Positions 1 to 8,327 of a stretch of 64,000 nucleotides of DNA are shown piece by piece (the first letter of the stretch is position 1; each line of letters starts with the position of its first letter). This stretch comes from Ruficoccus sp. ZRK36. Lineage in GTDB: Bacteria > Verrucomicrobiota > Verrucomicrobiia > Opitutales > Cerasicoccaceae. Location: positions 2,676,176 through 2,740,175 of the forward strand of contig NZ_CP080649.1 of assembly GCF_019603315.1 (NCBI RefSeq). The letters are read 5' to 3'. Under the pieces are notes generated by a model, which saw nothing but the letters and a program-made list of their open reading frames with translations, was not told the origin of the DNA and ran no database searches. Both the position numbers and the translations under genes were made by a program.

Positions 1-731
1 CGAAGTGGATGCGGGAGTATCACTTTGAAAATGCCGATGCGATCGAGGAGCGCGTGGCAGAGATTCAGGACTCGGGCCGCACAAATGTGCTCGTGGGCGA
101 GGTTCACGAGCAGAGCAATACGGTAAAAGTGCTCGGCTCCTTCGCGGTAGCCGATCACCTGCGCGAAGAGGTGCCGGGCGTGATCAAGCACCTGCGTGAG
201 CAGGGCATCCGCCGGGTCGTTATGCTGACCGGAGATGCCAACCGCGTCGCCAAGGCCGTTTCTGCCGAGGCCGGGCTGGATGAATTTTATGCCGACCTCA
301 TGCCCGAGGATAAGGTGCGCCTGATGAAGGAGCTTTCGCGCGGTGACAGTGTCGGTATGGTCGGTGACGGCACCAATGACGCCCCCGCGCTGGCCTCGGC
401 TACGGTCGGGATAGCTATGGGGGCGGCTGGCAGCGATGTCGCTCTGGAGAGCGCCGATGTCGTACTCATGGCGAACGACCTGAAGCGCATCCCGTACATG
501 ATCGCGCTCAGCCACGCCGCACGCCGGGTCATGCTCCAGAACCTGATCTTTGCCGCCGGTGTGATCGTCGTCATGGTGCTCGCGACGCTGCTCCTCCCAC
601 TCGTCGGGTTGGAAGTACCGCTGCCACTTGGCGTCTTTGCCCACGAGGGCGGCACCGTGCTGGTCTGCCTCAACGGTCTGCGCCTGCTCGCCTTTAACGA
701 TAAGAGCCTTAATTGCGGTAGCGGGACGTAG
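1..731 (+). CDS. Heavy-metal P1B-type ATPase, C-terminal part (5' end outside window)
   Basis: The frame is open at the left edge (in frame from base 3), so only about the last 240 residues of a cation-pumping ATPase are visible. They contain the end of the phosphorylation domain: MLTGD, then about 45 residues later GDGTNDAPAL, the Mg-binding hinge motif of all P-type ATPases. Two hydrophobic segments follow (about nt 540-640), and the protein ends with an LNGLRLLAF tail, the usual end of ZntA/CadA/CopA-like pumps. The membrane ion-site motif (CPC or similar) and the metal-binding N-terminus lie outside the window, so the metal (Zn/Cd/Co/Cu) cannot be read. The family call is secure; the substrate is open. 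Confidence 0.9.
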   Translation, partial: KWMREYHFENADAIEERVAEIQDSGRTNVLVGEVHEQSNTVKVLGSFAVADHLREEVPGVIKHLREQGIRRVVMLTGDANRVAKAVSAEAGLDEFYADLMPEDKVRLMKELSRGDSVGMVGDGTNDAPALASATVGIAMGAAGSDVALESADVVLMANDLKRIPYMIALSHAARRVMLQNLIFAAGVIVVMVLATLLLPLVGLEVPLPLGVFAHEGGTVLVCLNGLRLLAFNDKSLNCGSGT

Positions 732-810
732 GCAGGACATGATCCTGCGCCTGTTGCTGCTTTTGGGGTAGCCATGGCCGGGGGCGGCTTATATAACCTC
801 TGGCTTTCTT

Positions 811-1389
811 ATGCCACTTCCCAATATTGCCACCCGCCGCGGTGACAGCGGTAAGACAGCCCTGTGGTCCGGCGAACGTGTCTCCAAGACCGACCCACGC
901 ATCCGCATGACCGGCGAGATCGATCTCGCACTGGCCGTGCTCGGCCTGGGGCACCGCTATCTGCGAGCCGGGGACGATTTCGCCCGGCAGCTGAGCACAG
1001 ACTTTCTGCACCTGCAGCGACGCTTCACCTACCTGATGGGTGAGGTCTCCACCAGCGAGGAGGGTAAGGAGAAATTCATTGCGCAAAAGGAAGCTATCTC
1101 CGAGGCCGACGTCGAGTTTATCCAGGGCGTTTACGAGCGCCTGCGCAAGCACCTCGACGACATCGGCTACAAGTTCGATTTCAGCTCTTGGAAAGTCTCC
1201 GGGGAGACCGGCGAGGCCGCTGCACAGTTCCACGTCATCCGGGCCACCTTCCGCCGTGTAGAGCTGCAGCTCTGGGACCTGCATGAGCAGGGCTTCACCA
1301 TCCGCGAGCCGCTCCTGAAGTGCCTCAACCGCTTCTCCGACGTGCTCTTCTACACCTCCGTCCTGCTCGAAGAGCCGGCTGGTGCGTGA
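811..1389 (+). CDS. PduO-type ATP:cob(I)alamin adenosyltransferase
   Basis: A 192-residue protein of the usual PduO/MMAB length, which transfers the adenosyl group of ATP to cob(I)alamin to make coenzyme B12. The N-terminal ATP-binding strand is TRRGDSGKTAL (residues 8-18, family pattern TRxGDxGxTxL), followed by the RVSKTDPRI(x)3GEID region. The C-terminal helices carry RATFRRVE (144-151; family R-A-x-C-R-R-x-E) and LNRFSDVLF (172-180; family LNRLSDxLF). The Cys usual in the RATCRR motif is Phe here and GDGG is GDSG, so it is a diverged member. It lies 80 bp downstream of the ATPase gene and convergent to the next gene. Cytoplasmic; family confidence is high, in vivo role inferred. Confidence 0.85.
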   Translation: MPLPNIATRRGDSGKTALWSGERVSKTDPRIRMTGEIDLALAVLGLGHRYLRAGDDFARQLSTDFLHLQRRFTYLMGEVSTSEEGKEKFIAQKEAISEADVEFIQGVYERLRKHLDDIGYKFDFSSWKVSGETGEAAAQFHVIRATFRRVELQLWDLHEQGFTIREPLLKCLNRFSDVLFYTSVLLEEPAGA

Positions 1390-1483
1390 CCGCACAGGAC
1401 ACTCCGGCTGGAGCAGCATTGAAAGTGCAGGCTCTGCCTGCCGCGGGTGCGGGGCGCGGAGCCCCGCAAAAAAAACATCTCTC

Positions 1484-2302
1484 TCACACCACGAGCGTCG
1501 GCTCGTGTCCGCTGCCGATAAAATCCTGCACGGCGCGGGTGAAGGCCGCAGGCGCTTCCCACGGCACGCGATGGGCGGCGCCGGGGGCGGCCCGGAAGGT
1601 AAAGGTCGGGCAGGCTGCGGCGAGTTTTTCGCCGACTGCGCTGTAGGCTGGGTCGTCGGCCCCGGCCAGAAAGAGCACGGGCGGTTCCGGCAGGCGCGAA
1701 AGCTCCGGCAGCAGATCGTCCTGGCGGCCCTTGGAAAAGGCATCAAAGAGCCGGGCGATTTTTTCGCGATCGAAGTCCCCCTCACGTGGCGCACGGGCGT
1801 TCGCACGGCCCCCAAAGACTCCCTGCGCATCCCACTCGGCCAGGAGCTGTTCCCACGGCTCACTGAGAAAACGCTCTCCCCAGTGCTGGTCGTGGGCGAG
1901 CCGGGCGGCTTTGGCGTTCTCGTCGGCCAGGCCGGAGTCCGCACCGACGATGATAGCCCCTCTCCATAGCGTCGGCTGCTCCACCAGCGCGTGCAGCGCC
2001 AGCCGGCCTCCCAGCGAGTACCCCAGCAGCCACGGGCGGTTGTCGTCAGCAGCTCTTTCTTTCTGCTCAGCAGCCGTCGTCTCCCGCTCCACCCGTTGGC
2101 AAAAATCCGCCGCCCAAGTCCGAAAGGGGTTCTTATCCTGCGCGAGGGCGTCCGTGAGCAGGGCTTGCGTGGTGTCCGCCCAGAGGTCCTGCGTCCGCCA
2201 CTCCAGCGGCTGTCCGTCCGGCCCATGCACCATGCCGTCAAACCGCTCCCAGACGGCGGGAGTCTGGAGATTTCCGTGCAGGGCGTACAGAGGGGAGGGC
2301 AT
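1484..2302 (-). CDS. Alpha/beta hydrolase, MenH-like
   Basis: A 272-residue alpha/beta-hydrolase-fold protein. The start at 2302 (MPSPLYALHG) is chosen because the fold begins right there with the first strand and an HG oxyanion motif; the frame is open 46 codons further upstream but that stretch is not hydrolase-like. The nucleophile elbow is GYSLGGRLAL with Ser96, the acid is likely Asp216 or Asp217 in AGADDP, and the base is His244 in GAAHRVP. The GYSLGGR elbow resembles MenH (menaquinone synthesis, SHCHC synthase), but many esterases look the same and no other men gene is in view. Transcribed divergently from the Y-family polymerase. Confidence 0.75.
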   Translation of the reverse strand: MPSPLYALHGNLQTPAVWERFDGMVHGPDGQPLEWRTQDLWADTTQALLTDALAQDKNPFRTWAADFCQRVERETTAAEQKERAADDNRPWLLGYSLGGRLALHALVEQPTLWRGAIIVGADSGLADENAKAARLAHDQHWGERFLSEPWEQLLAEWDAQGVFGGRANARAPREGDFDREKIARLFDAFSKGRQDDLLPELSRLPEPPVLFLAGADDPAYSAVGEKLAAACPTFTFRAAPGAAHRVPWEAPAAFTRAVQDFIGSGHEPTLVV

Positions 2303-2502
2303 GGTCAGTGGAGGATTCGGATCGCCATTGAGTGAACATCTCCCCGCGCCCACGGGCGAGCACAAAGCCCTGCGTGGGTACATCCTCATCAATGAAAACG
2401 TGAACAAATGTTTACTAAAACAACTTGCGCGGGGGGACAAGATCGGCGAGAGTGGGGAGGTCCGAGAGTCCGGTTTCGGTTCTCACTTTTTCCCGAAAAA
2501 CC

Positions 2503-3729
2503 ATGCCACTGCGCTACATCTTTGTCGATCTGGACAGCTACTTCGCCTCCTGCGAGCAGCACCTCCAGCCGCGCCTGCGCGGGAGACCGGTCGGTGTCGT
2601 GCCGGGTATGAACGAGGGGACCTGCTGCATCGCGGCCAGCTACGAGGCCAAGGCCTTTGGGGTGAAAACCGGCACCGGCGTGCGCGAAGCGCGTTTCCTG
2701 TGCCCGCAGATTACGCTGGTCGAGGCGCAGCCGCGCCGCTACGTGGAGCTGCACCACCAGATCAAGGACGCGGTCGAGCGTCACCTCCATGTGATCGAGG
2801 TGAAATCCATCGACGAGATGTACGGCGAGCTGCCGAGCCATCACCGTAACGAGGCTGATGCGCGGCGCATCGTGGAGGACATCCGTGCTGACATTGCAGC
2901 GGAGATCGGCCCCTCGCTGAGCTCCTCCTACGGGATCGGCCCAAACATCCTCCTGAGCAAAGTCGCCAGCGGGATGAACAAGCCCAGCGGCACGACCTTT
3001 ATCCACGACCACAGCTGGCCGGGATGCTTTTCGGCGCTCAAGCTGCGCGACTGGTACGGGATCGGTAAGAATATGGAGCGTCGCCTGGCGGCCCACGGTA
3101 TTCGCACGATCGAGCAGCTCTATGCGGCCTCCTGTCGGGAGCTGCGGCATATCTGGGGCGGGATTGATGGGGAGCGGCTCTTTGCCGAGCTGCGCGGAGC
3201 CGAGGTGGAGCGCCCGCCCACGCGCCGCCGCAACCTCAGCCACTCGCACGTGCTCCCGCCCCGCAAGCGCACCCGCTCGGGAGCCTTCGCGGTGCTCAAC
3301 CGCCTTACGCAAAAGGCCGCCACCCGGCTGCGCCACGAGGCCTTTTTCGCCGCCTCAGTCGAGATTGGTGTGCGCTATGACTTTCAGTCGAAGTGGACTG
3401 CTGAGACGCACTTTTTCGAAACGCAGGAGACGGCGGTTTTTCTGAAAATGATCCGTAAGCTCTGGGAAACGATGCCGGAGGGCCTGGGCGATCCGACACA
3501 GGTCTGGGTCGTACTCGGCGGACTGCTCCCGGTCGAGCAGGATTGCCCACCGCTTTTTGACGAGTGGCGCGACGAGCGCCGCTTACGGCTCGATCGGGCC
3601 ATGGACGCCTTGAACCGCCGCTACGGGACCCGCTGCCTGTACTACGCCGCTGCGCATGAGGGCCGTGACGAGGCCCCGATGCGCATCTCCTTTACCCATG
3701 TGCCCGACCTTGAGGTCGAGCGCGACTGA
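2503..3729 (+). CDS. Y-family DNA polymerase (DinB/Pol IV-like)
   Basis: A 408-residue translesion polymerase. The start at 2503 (MPLRYIFVDLDSYFASCE) places the first catalytic aspartate, Asp9, at the usual distance from the N-terminus. YEAKAFGVKTG follows (about 47-57; family Y-x-A-R-x-F-G-V), then KSIDEMYGEL, whose Asp104-Glu105 pair is the second catalytic site (the family SIDE motif). SYGIGPNILLSKVASGMNKPSG is the conserved finger/thumb junction and WYGIGKNMERRL is the HhH element. The C-terminal little-finger domain is present. It is about 55 residues longer than E. coli DinB, and no imuA or dnaE2 lies beside it. No beta-clamp motif was recognised at the C-terminus. Confidence 0.87.
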   Translation: MPLRYIFVDLDSYFASCEQHLQPRLRGRPVGVVPGMNEGTCCIAASYEAKAFGVKTGTGVREARFLCPQITLVEAQPRRYVELHHQIKDAVERHLHVIEVKSIDEMYGELPSHHRNEADARRIVEDIRADIAAEIGPSLSSSYGIGPNILLSKVASGMNKPSGTTFIHDHSWPGCFSALKLRDWYGIGKNMERRLAAHGIRTIEQLYAASCRELRHIWGGIDGERLFAELRGAEVERPPTRRRNLSHSHVLPPRKRTRSGAFAVLNRLTQKAATRLRHEAFFAASVEIGVRYDFQSKWTAETHFFETQETAVFLKMIRKLWETMPEGLGDPTQVWVVLGGLLPVEQDCPPLFDEWRDERRLRLDRAMDALNRRYGTRCLYYAAAHEGRDEAPMRISFTHVPDLEVERD

Positions 3730-3745
3730 TGTTCCGATTCGTGTA

Positions 3746-6700
3746 TTATTTTTCCGATACAGGTGCTTGTTCGCTCTTCTCTGTCGGGTCGTCGCGGACG
3801 ATGTGTAGCGTGCGCTGCGGGAAGGGGATCTCGATGCCCTCGGCAGCGAAGCGCTTGACGATGGCGTGATTGATCGCGCTCTGGGTATCGAGCCGGAAGT
3901 CCATGCTCTCCAGATACGCGAAGCAGATAAAGTTCAGCGAGGAGTCGGCCATCTCGGTGAAAAAGATGCGCGGGGCCGGGTCTTCGAGCACGTTTGGCGT
4001 CTGATCGAGGATTTCCTTCAGGATCTTTACGACCTTCTCGGTGTCCGTGCCATAGGCCACCCCGACGGGGATTTTCAGCCGCGTCATGGTATCGCTCAGC
4101 GTCCAGTTGATGAGCTTGCCGGTGATGATGGTCTTGTTCGGGACGATGACCTCCCGCCGGTCAAACTCACGGATCGTGGTGCCGCGGATACGGATGCGTG
4201 CAATGCTTCCCGTCGTGTCGTCGATGGTGACGATGTCCCCGACGCGGATCGGTCGCTCGAACAGCAGGATGATGCCCGCCACCAGATTACCAAAAATCTC
4301 CTGCAGCCCGAAGCCGAGCCCCACCGACATGGCGGCGATCAGCCACTGGACCTTGGCCCACTCGATCTGGGCGATGATGCTGGCCCAGATGACCCCGCAT
4401 AGGACGATGCAGTACGCCACCAGCGTTGAGAACGCATGCCTGTTGCCGGGACTGATACTCTTTATCCTGCGGACGATAACGATCTCGATAATGCCCGGCA
4501 GATTGGTCGTCATCACGATGGTCGTGATGACGCAGATGATGAGCATCACGACCTGCCCCAGCGTCAAAATGGGGGAGTCGTTGCTGCCGATCAGCGGGTA
4601 GTCCGAGAGCGTGCGAAAGGCCGGTAACGCGCCGTGCCAGATCAGCGCCAGCCCGATGATGAAGAACACCACGCGCAGCAGGTTGAGAATCTGGCGAACC
4701 TGCGGGTCGATTTCGCGCCAGCTGGTGTTCTCGTTTTCCTCCTCAATCACCGGGGTGTCCCCAGCGGTATTCTCTTCGGTGGCTTTTTCCGCAGCCTGTG
4801 CACGCTCCAGCATGATGGCCTTGTAGCGGTGGATGCGCAGGTAGCGGGAGAGCAGGCCGTCGATGACCGCAATGCCTGCCAGCAGCCACAGCGTGTAGAC
4901 TGTGGTGCGGACCATGGCCATCACCCCGGCCATGTAGCCCAGGCTGATCGTCACGGCGAGCATCGTTACCCAGCCCATCAGCAGCAGATATACGCCCCAG
5001 CGCAGTACCGCGTGGCGGAACAGCCCGAAGCGCATCCCGCTGTCGGCGAAGATACCGCGGTCCGGGTGGAAGACCCGCCGGAATGCAAAGATGAGCAGGA
5101 TCAGCGCGATCAGGTACAGCACGCGTGAGCCTGAGTTCGTATCGAAGAGGACCCCGTAGTAGAGCAGAAAGCTCGCGGCAAAAGTCACGAAATACGCCGG
5201 CAGCATGAGCAGGCGGACCGTGCTGTTAATGGCCCGGCAGGACTGCTCGCTCCAGCGGAAGTGCTGGGCCCCGAGATTGTTCGGTAGCGAGAGGCGATAG
5301 AGCAGCATAAGCGAGATCGTGCCGGGTATGATGCGGAAGCAGGTGGACGAGATGGCGTTCGAGAAGGAGTCGTCGATACTCGGGATGTCCACCGTCCAGG
5401 CGATGCCCAGCAGCGTCAGCACGGGGATCAGCGATAGGCCAACCTCGAACAGCAGCAGCAGAAGCGTATCCGTGAACTCGGCGTCGCCCAGCGTTCGCTG
5501 TCGCAGAGGTGCCAGACGGCGGCCGACACGTCGGGCCACAAGGAGCAGCAGAATGGTACCCAGGAGGGTGAGGGCCAGACGCTGAAAACCATAGCTGAAA
5601 ATATTGCTGATGGTACGCCCTGTGCGCTCGGTGATGTCCTTGGCGATACTGGGCAGCGCCATGAAGTCCTGCTCGGATAGACGGTCCCGGTCCGGGATCC
5701 ACAGGAAGTTCTCGGCTGCAAATTCTTGAAAGGACTCGACCGCAGCCAGCGCACTGTCAACCGCGGTCGCCGTCGAGACGACAGCCTCGAAGTAGTTATC
5801 CGTATCGGTGACCAGCCCTTTGAGGATATCCGCCCGCTGGGTGAGGAGCTCGTGCAGCAGACGCTCGCGCACGGTCTTCTCGGCCTCGTTTGTGAGCTTC
5901 GGGAGCTGCTCGCGGTAGGTGGCCATGGCTTCGTCGATGTCGGCGGCCTTGTCCCTTTCCTGTTCGAGGTCGAAAAGGTTGAGCTGCACCTCGCGCACCC
6001 GGTCGTTTATATCCTCCTGCTCGCTTTCGAGCTTCTCGGCACTGGGCAGGGTGCGCCGCTCACGGTGCAGCATGGCCCCGACGGATAGGGAGTGCCCGGC
6101 GATCGCCAGGCGCTGCTCGACCTTGTTGAGCTGGGCCTGAGTCTGCTCGGTGAGTTCATTATAGTAGGCCAGTTGGTCGTTCTGCTTGCCGATTTGCTCG
6201 GTCAACTGCTTACGCGCGGTGATCCAGCTCTGGTTCTGCTGGGCAATCTGCCGCAGGACAGGGTCCTGCATGGCAGCCTGGCGCATGGCCTGCCGTGCCT
6301 CTTCCTCCTGCTTGTTGAGGGCAGCCTTGCGTAAGCTTTCGACCTGATCGTTGAGGGCGTCGATGCGGGCGGTCAGAGCGGCCTGCTGAGCCTCGGCGAG
6401 TTCGCGTTGCGCATTCCGGTAGGTGCGCCGCAGGTCTGAGGTGGCCGTCTGCCGCTCCAGTAGCGAGAGCTGTGCCTGAAGCTGCTGGATCCGGGCCTGC
6501 CGGGCGGCCTTCTCGGCAGGGCTGCCGCTCTGGTTTTTCTTTAACTCACTGAGGCGGGCCCGCAGCTCGTTGACCTGACCGGAGGCTGCGAGCTTTTCCT
6601 CCGGGAACTTGCTGATCCGCGCCCGAAGGTCCTGCAGTTGCGCATTGATGGCATCCTGCTGGTTCCTGAGCTGAGTGAGGAGGGTTTCGGCGTCGGAAAG

Positions 6701-7147
6701 CGCAGTCGGCGGTGGGCTGTCAGGCGTCTGTTTGACGAGGGTGGCTTGCTCCTTGAGCGTCTGCGTGTCGGCTTGCGCGGAGCTGACAACTTTCTCCAGG
6801 GCTGCCAGGTCGGACTTGTACTGCTGCGCCTCCTGGAGCGAGCTTTTGGCGTCCTGGATGGCCTTGTAGTCGCTGCTGGCGGGTTGATCCTCCTTCGGGG
6901 CGGGGTAGCGCTCCTCAAGCCCGCTCAGGATATCGACGGTGATCTCGCTGGTGATGGTCTGGCCGGACTGGGCCGGGGCATTGGGCTGCGCGGTGGCGTT
7001 GTCCTGGGCCAGCAATAAAACCGGCAGGAAAAACAACAAACTGAAAACCTCGAGCCGGGCGCGTCGGGAGAGGTAACCGAAAAGGGCCGCGCACCATGAC
7101 AATGCGAAGTCCGGTGATGCGGATTTCATGCCCGCAGTCTCTGCCAC
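3746..7147 (-). CDS. MscK/KefA-like mechanosensitive channel
   Basis: An 1133-residue inner-membrane protein. After a signal-like hydrophobic stretch (about residues 33-47) come roughly 430 residues of Gln/Glu/Ala-rich coiled coil, expected to be periplasmic. A long multi-helix membrane region starts near residue 510. The C-terminal MscS module has the pore helix AMSVGLGFGLQEIFGNLVAG, the beta-domain entry FERPIRVGDIVTI and the usual alpha/beta end. This order matches the large MscK/MscM class that opens on hypo-osmotic shock. A start at 7129 (MKSAS) is an equally good choice. The gene stands alone, with its stop 16 bp from the convergent polymerase gene. A 29-residue Glu/Asn-rich loop separates two membrane blocks. 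Confidence 0.88.
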   Translation of the reverse strand: MAETAGMKSASPDFALSWCAALFGYLSRRARLEVFSLLFFLPVLLLAQDNATAQPNAPAQSGQTITSEITVDILSGLEERYPAPKEDQPASSDYKAIQDAKSSLQEAQQYKSDLAALEKVVSSAQADTQTLKEQATLVKQTPDSPPPTALSDAETLLTQLRNQQDAINAQLQDLRARISKFPEEKLAASGQVNELRARLSELKKNQSGSPAEKAARQARIQQLQAQLSLLERQTATSDLRRTYRNAQRELAEAQQAALTARIDALNDQVESLRKAALNKQEEEARQAMRQAAMQDPVLRQIAQQNQSWITARKQLTEQIGKQNDQLAYYNELTEQTQAQLNKVEQRLAIAGHSLSVGAMLHRERRTLPSAEKLESEQEDINDRVREVQLNLFDLEQERDKAADIDEAMATYREQLPKLTNEAEKTVRERLLHELLTQRADILKGLVTDTDNYFEAVVSTATAVDSALAAVESFQEFAAENFLWIPDRDRLSEQDFMALPSIAKDITERTGRTISNIFSYGFQRLALTLLGTILLLLVARRVGRRLAPLRQRTLGDAEFTDTLLLLLFEVGLSLIPVLTLLGIAWTVDIPSIDDSFSNAISSTCFRIIPGTISLMLLYRLSLPNNLGAQHFRWSEQSCRAINSTVRLLMLPAYFVTFAASFLLYYGVLFDTNSGSRVLYLIALILLIFAFRRVFHPDRGIFADSGMRFGLFRHAVLRWGVYLLLMGWVTMLAVTISLGYMAGVMAMVRTTVYTLWLLAGIAVIDGLLSRYLRIHRYKAIMLERAQAAEKATEENTAGDTPVIEEENENTSWREIDPQVRQILNLLRVVFFIIGLALIWHGALPAFRTLSDYPLIGSNDSPILTLGQVVMLIICVITTIVMTTNLPGIIEIVIVRRIKSISPGNRHAFSTLVAYCIVLCGVIWASIIAQIEWAKVQWLIAAMSVGLGFGLQEIFGNLVAGIILLFERPIRVGDIVTIDDTTGSIARIRIRGTTIREFDRREVIVPNKTIITGKLINWTLSDTMTRLKIPVGVAYGTDTEKVVKILKEILDQTPNVLEDPAPRIFFTEMADSSLNFICFAYLESMDFRLDTQSAINHAIVKRFAAEGIEIPFPQRTLHIVRDDPTEKSEQAPVSEK

Positions 7148-7228
7148 AGGTGTCTTTGCGTCAAGCTCCGGCTCACACTGTGACCGGGCATTAGCCTTTG
7201 TCCGTCAAAGACATGCCGCTATTAAAAG

Positions 7229-7302
7229 TGGCAGGCCCGCAGGGATTCGAACCCCGACAAACAGAACCAGAATCTGTCGTGCTACCGTTACACCACGGGC
7301 CT
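7229..7302 (-). tRNA. tRNA-Gln (anticodon CUG)
   Basis: The reverse strand folds as a complete 74-nt cloverleaf. The 7-bp acceptor stem AGGCCCG/CGGGCCT is followed by discriminator G and an encoded CCA. The anticodon arm ACAGA-TTCTGGT-TCTGT presents CTG at positions 34-36, and the T arm has GGTTCGAATCC. The anticodon CUG reads CAG, so this is tRNA-Gln. It sits alone between the channel gene and the AraC gene. Confidence 0.95.
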
Positions 7303-7404
7303 AAGTCGAAGCAAAAGGAGAGCATGCTTACTCGTCAAGGCGTATAATTTCAAAAAGTTGAAAAGAATTCACACAGACGGCATTATTAGTCGGATTATTT
7401 AGCC

Positions 7405-8256
7405 CTAATCCCTGGTGTGATGCGGGATACCGGCCCTCAGGCGGTATTGGCGCGGTGTCGTGCCGTAAGTCTCGCGAAAGAGCTTATAGAAGTGCCCGAG
7501 GTTATCGAAACCGCACTCAGCGGCGATATCGACGATCTGCTGGGCCGTTGTTTCAAGCTGCATGGAGGCCCATTTGAGGCGGGCGCGGTTGACGAGTTGG
7601 CTCGGAGTCGTCCCCAGATAGCGCCGACAGTCCCGGCAGACATGCTCATGGCTGCGACCGGCCAGCCGCACAAGCTCGGGCACACCCCCGGCGAAGCGCG
7701 GCCAGGACTGGATGCCGCGCTCGGCCCGGATGAGCCACTCCGGGGCAGGGGAGCGTTGTTTCCGGTGGCTGAGTTGGTTGGCAAGCACGGCGAGCACCCC
7801 CATCAGGAACGCGGTTGCATTGGTCTCGCTCCAGCGCCCGGCCGCCAGATCGAGCCCCATCTGCCGGACGCGTTCCCGGTCCTCAGGGCCGATCTGGAAT
7901 TCGCGGTCTTCGATTCTTTCGCGGTCAAAGAAACGTGGTTTCCCGGGCCAGAAGTTATCCCTGACCCGGTGCCAGATATCGGGCCGAAAGGCGAAGTTGA
8001 TCAGGCTGAGTTTACCGTCCGCATCCGCCGCTGAGAAATCGTGCCAGTCATCGTCTCGGATCAAAGCAAAGTAGCCTGTTTCCATCCGTCTTTCATGCCC
8101 TTTGTATAAGTGTATGCCCTCGCCGCTTTCGATCCAGAAAAACTCAAAAAAGTCCTGTTTGTGGGGGTTGTTAAGGGGTCTTTGCGAGTAGGTCCATGCT
8201 TCGTATGTACAGGGATACCGTTTCGGCCAACTCTGGCATGATAAAAAACGCATCAA
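7405..8256 (-). CDS. AraC-family transcriptional regulator
   Basis: A 283-residue regulator with an N-terminal cupin-like sensor domain (about 1-150) and a C-terminal double helix-turn-helix (about 185-275). The second HTH reads QQIVDIAAECGFDNLGHFYK followed by LFRETYGTTPRQYR, the AraC signature. The first HTH (LVRLAGRSHEHVCRDCRRYL) contains two unusual Cys. It is divergent from the GH38 gene with only 71 bp between start codons, so it most likely controls that mannosidase in response to a sugar. That role is inference from position. Confidence 0.88.
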   Translation of the reverse strand: MMRFLSCQSWPKRYPCTYEAWTYSQRPLNNPHKQDFFEFFWIESGEGIHLYKGHERRMETGYFALIRDDDWHDFSAADADGKLSLINFAFRPDIWHRVRDNFWPGKPRFFDRERIEDREFQIGPEDRERVRQMGLDLAAGRWSETNATAFLMGVLAVLANQLSHRKQRSPAPEWLIRAERGIQSWPRFAGGVPELVRLAGRSHEHVCRDCRRYLGTTPSQLVNRARLKWASMQLETTAQQIVDIAAECGFDNLGHFYKLFRETYGTTPRQYRLRAGIPHHTRD

Positions 8257-8327
8257 ATAATCGTAATAAATAGTCAGGGCATCGCAAGATATTGATCGCT
8301 GAAAAATGGTAGAGTCAAAGCATTGTT

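Noticed and set aside
1449-1475. GC-rich hairpin GCGGGGC/GCCCCGC followed by A8 between convergent genes
   Set aside because: For the plus strand the stem is followed by A, and for the minus strand the T run precedes the stem, so it is not a standard terminator for either gene.
709-2241. A 510-codon minus-strand open frame overlapping the adenosyltransferase and hydrolase genes
   Set aside because: Arg/Ser/Pro-rich, no recognisable domain, antisense to one clear gene and out of frame with another; a by-product of high GC.
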